Positions 5,402 to 5,583 of a stretch of 5,583 nt of DNA are shown piece after piece. Both the position numbers and the translations under genes were made by a program. The notes under the pieces are model-generated. The model saw only the letters and a program-made list of their open reading frames with translations. It was not told the DNA's origin and did no database searches. Positions within the stretch are counted from its first letter, which is position 1; each line of letters begins with the position of its first letter. The DNA is from Candidatus Latescibacteria bacterium 4484_107 (lineage in GTDB: Bacteria; Latescibacterota; 4484-107): assembly GCA_002059205.1 (NCBI GenBank), contig MVCQ01000120.1:1-5583 (forward strand), in the 5' to 3' direction.

Positions 5402-5463
5402 ATACCCCGCTCCCTGGGGCGTTCAATGCTTTCATAGATACCCCGCTCCTTGCGGCGGGGTAG
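5402..5463. repeat. Two diverged copies of a REP-like palindromic unit
   Basis: ATACCCCGCTCC occurs at 5402-5413 and 5438-5449, 36 bases apart in the same direction. The right copy is a full hairpin: TACCCCGC (5439-5446) pairs with GCGGGGTA (5455-5462) across an 8-base loop, followed by GTTC. The left copy has lost part of its second arm but is also followed by GTTC at 5421-5424. Such GC-rich foldbacks with a short tail resemble REP elements mobilised by Y1 (TnpA-REP/RAYT) transposases. No such transposase is in this window. Confidence 0.55.
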
Positions 5464-5549
5464 TTCGTTAGTTCATACCGCGCATCCCGGACTTTTTTAA
5501 GCAGGGGCGCCCGATTGCCGCGACCAGTGCGGCCCTTTCTTTTCCACGC

Positions 5550-5582
5550 GTCCGGCGGGTAGAGATCTGTAAAACGCCGGAC
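5550..5582. repeat. Hairpin GTCCGGCG/CGCCGGAC at the window edge
   Basis: GTCCGGCG (5550-5557) is the exact reverse complement of CGCCGGAC (5575-5582), with a 17-base loop. It lies at the right boundary, so whether it belongs to a larger inverted repeat or to a gene outside the window cannot be told. Confidence 0.45.
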
Positions 5583-5583
5583 C

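Larger units (their letters stand above)
5270..5583. other. Gene-free right end with short repeats and hairpins
   Basis: I see no supported gene in these 314 bases. The stretch holds a 10-base direct repeat, a CCCAGG/CCTGGG hairpin, two REP-like units and an edge hairpin, each listed separately or in the findings. On the minus strand, an open frame enters from the right edge and runs to a stop at 5310-5312, but it passes straight through the palindromes and resembles no family I know, so I do not call it. I looked for attC-type core sites (GTTRRRY with RYYYAAC) and found none. Confidence 0.5.

Noticed and set aside
5310..5582. Minus-strand frame entering from the right edge
   Set aside because: It reads through both REP-like palindromes and shows no recognisable domain; probably a chance open frame.
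5270..5583. Integron cassette array with attC sites
   Set aside because: No paired GTTRRRY and RYYYAAC core sites were found and there are no small cassette genes.

Overview
This is a bacterial window of moderately high GC. It holds four protein genes on the + strand, each with a clear purine-rich ribosome binding site, followed by a decayed mobile-element region on the right. The genes encode metabolic enzymes rather than core housekeeping proteins. The gaps between them are 105-271 bases and contain short tandem repeats with 7- or 8-base periods and inverted repeats, as known from some cyanobacteria and several environmental phyla. I cannot place the organism from sequence alone. An uncultured, repeat-rich environmental lineage (Poribacteria or Latescibacteria type) is only a guess. 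All four enzyme genes end in TGA, so UGA is a stop codon here.

Layout. Bases 1-334 are a repeat-bearing leader with inverted heptamer arrays. Bases 335-1357 encode a TIM-barrel protein of the glycosyl-hydrolase-like 10 type. Bases 1358-1549 carry four consecutive stem-loops. Bases 1550-2392 encode an isochorismatase-fold cysteine hydrolase. Bases 2393-2663 contain three different short-repeat blocks. Bases 2664-3692 encode an aldo/keto reductase with a complete catalytic tetrad. Bases 3726-3781 are an eight-unit heptamer array ending two bases before the next ribosome binding site. Bases 3798-4769 are a mannonate dehydratase (UxuA-like) gene whose frame is broken by a single TGA where a Trp is expected. 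A strong hairpin at 4784-4816 closes the gene group.

Right of that hairpin is a near-consensus sigma70 promoter (TTGACA, 17 bases, TATACT). It drives an internally deleted integron-type tyrosine recombinase: the N-terminal segment is joined in frame to the C-terminal catalytic segment, and an amber codon follows. The last 310 bases have no convincing gene. They hold a short direct repeat, a hairpin, two diverged copies of a REP-like palindrome and a hairpin at the window edge.

How the genes may work together (inference). A carbohydrate-acting TIM-barrel protein, an NAD(P)H-dependent reductase and a mannonate dehydratase fit uptake or breakdown of a hexuronic acid or related sugar acid. The hydrolase would be an accessory enzyme of unknown substrate. 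No transporter, regulator, kinase or aldolase is visible here. I see no defence system, CRISPR array, tRNA or rRNA. The most unusual material is the pair of damaged genes and the short-repeat architecture of the gaps.
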